From Phycisphaeraceae bacterium (GTDB lineage: Bacteria > Planctomycetota > Phycisphaerae > Phycisphaerales > Phycisphaeraceae), in NCBI GenBank assembly GCA_007119405.1, contig SKPT01000431.1:1-7408 (forward strand): a stretch of DNA of 7,408 nt, in the 5' to 3' direction. Under the pieces are notes generated by a model. The model did no database searches. It was not told the origin of the DNA and worked only from the letters and a program-made list of their open reading frames with translations. A program made the translations under genes and the position numbers. Shown one piece after another: positions 5,497-7,408 of the stretch; the stretch's first letter is position 1; the number at the start of each line of letters is the position of its first letter.

Positions 5497-6009
5497 ATGC
5501 ACGAAGCCCTCTTTCTCAAGGAGCTCGCCCGCCAGGTGCGGCGCGACACGCTGCGCCTGTTCGAGGCGGCGCCGCAGGACCGCCTGACCTGGGCCCCGCC
5601 CGGCACCGCCAACCACGTGCTCTGGCACGCCGGGCACGCCCTGTGGCTGCAGGATCATTTCTGCCTCCAGCCGCTGACCGGCGAGACCGATCTGTCGACC
5701 GGCTGGCAGGCGCTGTTCGCCTCGGGCTCGAACCCGGCCGCCCCGCCGCGGCGCTGGCCGGGACGCGAGCAGATGGATCACCAACTGCGCGAGCAGGCCC
5801 AGCGCATCGCCTCGGTGCTCGACGCCCTGCACGCCGGGCAGCGCCCCGCGTCGCTGCGCCACGCCGACGCGCTGGCGCAGTTCCTGCGCAATGCGATCCA
5901 CGGCCTGCACGACGAGGCCCGGCACCAGGGCGAGATGTTCCTGATCATCAAGCTCTGCCGCACTGCCGCGGCCAACGCCGCACCCGGGCCCGCCACGCAG
6001 GCGGGTTGA
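5497..6009 (+). CDS. DinB/YfiT-like four-helix-bundle protein
   Basis: A 170-residue protein matching the length and pattern of the DinB superfamily, small four-helix bundles that bind a divalent metal through three histidines. Some relatives are thiol-dependent transferases, but many have no known reaction. Candidate metal ligands are in NHVLWHAGHALW (His40, His44, His47) on helix 2 and in HGLHDEARHQGEM (His135, His138, His143) on the last helix, where H..DE..HQGE is typical of the family. The ATG at 5497 is preceded by TTGGGAG at a 6-base spacing, which favours it over the longer in-frame start at 5353. No signal peptide is seen, so it is expected to be cytosolic. The C-terminal end is Ala/Pro rich and a CCCGCC/GGCGGG stem overlaps the end of the gene. 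The downstream lipoprotein gene is 71 bp away with its own candidate -10, so co-transcription is uncertain. Confidence 0.82.
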   Translation: MHEALFLKELARQVRRDTLRLFEAAPQDRLTWAPPGTANHVLWHAGHALWLQDHFCLQPLTGETDLSTGWQALFASGSNPAAPPRRWPGREQMDHQLREQAQRIASVLDALHAGQRPASLRHADALAQFLRNAIHGLHDEARHQGEMFLIIKLCRTAAANAAPGPATQAG

Positions 6010-6043
6010 TCCGCTTCGGCACAGGCCCGGGCGGGCGAGCCCC

Positions 6044-6072
6044 TTCCCGGACGCCGGCGCCGCTGCTATAAC
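6044..6072 (+). promoter_or_regulatory. Possible promoter giving a leaderless TAXI transcript
   Basis: TATAAC (6067-6072) is a strong -10 match only 8 bases before the ATG at 6081, so transcription would start at or within a base or two of the start codon. No clear Shine-Dalgarno lies before the ATG. The hexamer at 17 bp upstream (TTCCCG, 6044-6049) is a weak -35. Confidence 0.35.
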
Positions 6073-6080
6073 CGGCGGCC

Positions 6081-7124
6081 ATGATGTCTCCACGCCTGCC
6101 CACCACCGCGCTCGCCGCCAGCCTCGCCCTCGCCGCCGCCGTGCCGCTGGCCGGCTGCGCCGAGGACGAGGGCGTCACGACCTTGCGCTGGGCCACGTCC
6201 GCCACAGGCTCGGCAGGCCACCGCGCCAAGGTCAGCCTCATGGCCGTGCTCAACCGCGAGATGGACGACTACCGCATCGACGTCATGCCCACCTCGGGCG
6301 CCGTCGCCACCATCCGTGGCTACGCCCTGGGCCGGTACGACGGCTACTACGGCGCCGACATCGCCTTTCGCGAGCTGGCCGAGGATGCCGGGCGCTTCGC
6401 CGGGTTCGCCGAGCGCGTCGAGCGCCAGCCGGTGCAGTCGTTCTGGGCCTACACGATGGAGGTGGGGCTGGTCGTCCGTGCGGCCGACGCCGATCGCTAC
6501 ACCGCCTGGCGCGATCTGGCCGACCGCCCCGTGTTCACCGGGCCGGCGCCCTGGGACGTGCGGGCCCAGCTCGAGCGCGCCCTGGGCACGCTCGAGGTCG
6601 GGCATCGCTATCGCGAGCTGGACACCGGCCTGGCCGGCAGCGAGCTGTCGCGCGGCGGGATCGACGCGTTCATCGCCTACACCACGGGCGAGGCATCCCT
6701 GCCGCCCTGGGTCGCCGAGGCGGAAGTCGCGGCCGACATCGCCGTGCTCAACCCGTCCGACGAGGAGATCGAGCCCTTGCGCGACGCGGGCATGGAGGTG
6801 GTGAGCATCGACCCGGCCGTCTTCCAGAGCGACGTGGAGGGCCCGGTGCATTTCGTGCCCTTCTTCTACGGCTTTCACGTCGGGCTGGAGGTGCCGGGCG
6901 ACGACGTCTACCGCATGTTGACGATCATCGAGGCGAATGCCACCGAGCTGGCCCAGGCGGAGCCGGGCTTCGCACAAATCGCGGCGGACATGCCGGCGCT
7001 GCAGCGCCGCGGTGTCGCGGCCGCGGGCGACAGCGTGCCGGTGCACCCCGGCCTGGCGCGCTACATGCGCGAGCGCGGCGTGTGGGACGAGGCGTGGGAC
7101 GAGCGCGTCGCCGAGTCGCCGTGA
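6081..7124 (+). CDS. TAXI-family TRAP transporter solute-binding lipoprotein
   Basis: A 347-residue periplasmic-type binding protein. The N-terminus is a lipoprotein signal: MMSPR, a hydrophobic Ala/Leu stretch (8-23) and lipobox LAGC with Cys26 as the lipidation site. Mature TAXI landmarks follow: WATSATGSAGHRAKVSLMAVL (as the first strand and glycine-rich loop, 37-57), PTSGAVATIRGYALGRYDG (70-88, the TSGSVEN-like motif), a hinge around MEVGLVV (126-132), GGIDAFIAYT (192-201), and the C-terminal HPGLARYMRERGVW (322-335). TAXI proteins capture small organic anions such as glutamate or dicarboxylates for a fused DctQM-type TRAP permease. No permease gene is in this window, so partner and substrate are unknown. 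A second ATG directly follows the first, so the start may be 6081 or 6084. GC content here is the highest of the window, unlike the minus-strand unit. No other family fits as well. Confidence 0.82.
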   Translation: MMSPRLPTTALAASLALAAAVPLAGCAEDEGVTTLRWATSATGSAGHRAKVSLMAVLNREMDDYRIDVMPTSGAVATIRGYALGRYDGYYGADIAFRELAEDAGRFAGFAERVERQPVQSFWAYTMEVGLVVRAADADRYTAWRDLADRPVFTGPAPWDVRAQLERALGTLEVGHRYRELDTGLAGSELSRGGIDAFIAYTTGEASLPPWVAEAEVAADIAVLNPSDEEIEPLRDAGMEVVSIDPAVFQSDVEGPVHFVPFFYGFHVGLEVPGDDVYRMLTIIEANATELAQAEPGFAQIAADMPALQRRGVAAAGDSVPVHPGLARYMRERGVWDEAWDERVAESP

Positions 7125-7166
7125 GCTTGCCGCGAGGGCACGAAGAGGGCAGGAAGGTGTGAGAAG

Positions 7167-7200
7167 GGTGCCACACAGCATCCCGGCAGGGTGCTGTGTG
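7167..7200 (+). repeat. Hairpin repeat GGTGCCACACAGCA
   Basis: GGTGCCAC (7167-7174) leads into a perfect 9-bp stem, CACACAGCA (7172-7180) with TGCTGTGTG (7192-7200), around an 11-base loop that itself contains CCC/GGG. It lies 42 bp after the TAXI stop. There is no T-run, so it is better read as an interspersed repeat than as an intrinsic terminator, though it could still act at RNA level. Confidence 0.75.
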
Positions 7201-7218
7201 CGTCGGTCACCCCAGGCG

Positions 7219-7379
7219 GGTGCCACTCAACGCCGTGCACTCTGGCTGTAGGGTGGGTAGAGCGAAGCGAAACCCACCGGTTGCGGCGCGAATCCACGCC
7301 AGCGTGGTGGGTTTCGCTGCGCTCTACCCACCCTACATCAGCGCCGCCATGCCTAAAGTTCACGGCGTTGGGTGCCACT
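7219..7379 (+). repeat. Split repeat: GGTGCCACT with CAACGCCGTG inverted arms
   Basis: CAACGCCGTG (7228-7237) and its exact complement CACGGCGTTG (7361-7370) enclose another palindromic element. GGTGCCACT occurs directly before the left arm (7219-7227) and directly after the right arm (7371-7379). The layout is consistent with an older hairpin repeat whose loop now contains the larger palindrome at 7247-7337. Confidence 0.6.
7247..7337. repeat. Long palindromic interspersed repeat (TAGGGTGGGTAGAGCG type)
   Basis: Two arms, 7247-7278 and 7306-7337, are complementary over 32 bases with a single mismatch (GAAGC against GCAGC) around a 27-base loop. The left arm reads TAGGGTGGGTAGAGCG and ends AAACCCACC. 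To my knowledge this is a widespread interspersed bacterial palindrome whose accidental translation gives WVERSETHH and NRWVSLRSTHPT, both readable here on the minus strand. It encodes nothing of its own. Its stem is stable enough to affect transcript ends. Confidence 0.85.
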
Positions 7380-7399
7380 GGCGGCTTGTCCGCCAGTGC
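7371..7399 (+). repeat. Hairpin repeat GGTGCCACTGGCGG
   Basis: GGTGCCAC (7371-7378) overlaps a perfect 9-bp stem, CACTGGCGG (7376-7384) with CCGCCAGTG (7390-7398), around loop CTTGT. The layout (shared head, GC stem, CTTGT-type loop) parallels the hairpins in the 130-bp elements, but the stem sequence is different. Confidence 0.75.
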
Positions 7400-7408
7400 C
7401 CGGGCGCA

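Noticed and set aside
5989..6005. CCCGCC/GGCGGG stem at the end of the DinB-like gene as an intrinsic terminator
   Set aside because: It overlaps the coding end, has only two Ts after it, and the same CCCGCC/GGCGGG motif arises elsewhere (3292-3308), so it is weak evidence.
6066..7226. A 386-codon open frame on the minus strand opposite the TAXI gene
   Set aside because: It is antisense to a gene with a clear lipobox and TAXI motifs. Long antisense frames are expected in sequence this rich in G and C, and its peptide is His/Gly/Arg-rich without recognisable motifs.

Overview
The window looks like a piece of a very GC-rich planctomycete chromosome, most likely class Phycisphaerae. This is an inference from three things. 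The genes use strongly G/C-ending codons. The gene content (TAXI lipoprotein, DinB-like protein, DegT/isomerase/deacetylase cluster) fits. The spacers are crowded with short palindromic repeats of kinds I associate with planctomycete genomes. There are six credible protein genes. I see no rRNA, tRNA, CRISPR array or transposase gene.

Layout. (1) 2-1450 (+): a 5'-truncated gene for a probable degenerate MinD/FlhG-like protein. Two unrelated tandem repeats are built in frame into its linker. (2) 1454-1583: a 130-bp MITE-like element with a perfect 12-bp terminal inverted repeat and a 5-bp flanking duplication that overlaps the stop codon of gene 1. (3) 1584-1872: a gene-poor spacer with a possible relic of a glycosidase-like coding sequence. 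(4) 1873-4982 (-): three co-directional genes, in transcription order a NodB-like deacetylase, a hydroxypyruvate-isomerase-like TIM-barrel protein (2 bp apart) and a DegT-family PLP aminotransferase (after a 150-bp gap with a possible internal promoter). (5) 5005-5134: a second copy of the same 130-bp element, inverted, 22 bp upstream of the start codon of the three-gene unit. (6) 5135-5496: spacer with a plausible promoter, then DinB-like (5497-6009, +) and a TAXI-type TRAP solute-binding lipoprotein (6081-7124, +). (7) 7125-7408: a cluster of nested hairpin repeats.

Function. The deacetylase, isomerase and aminotransferase all lack export signals and carry intact or nearly intact catalytic residues. 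Together they could process an N-acetylated or amino sugar/polyol in the cytosol, but the substrate cannot be read from sequence. The unit is bracketed by two inverted copies of the 130-bp element and is visibly less GC-rich than the genes on either side, which suggests separate ancestry. The TAXI lipoprotein would deliver a small organic anion to a TRAP permease that is not in this window.

The most notable non-genic signal is a set of hairpin repeats that share the head GGTGCCAC but have unrelated stems. They occur both inside the 130-bp element and at the right end of the window.
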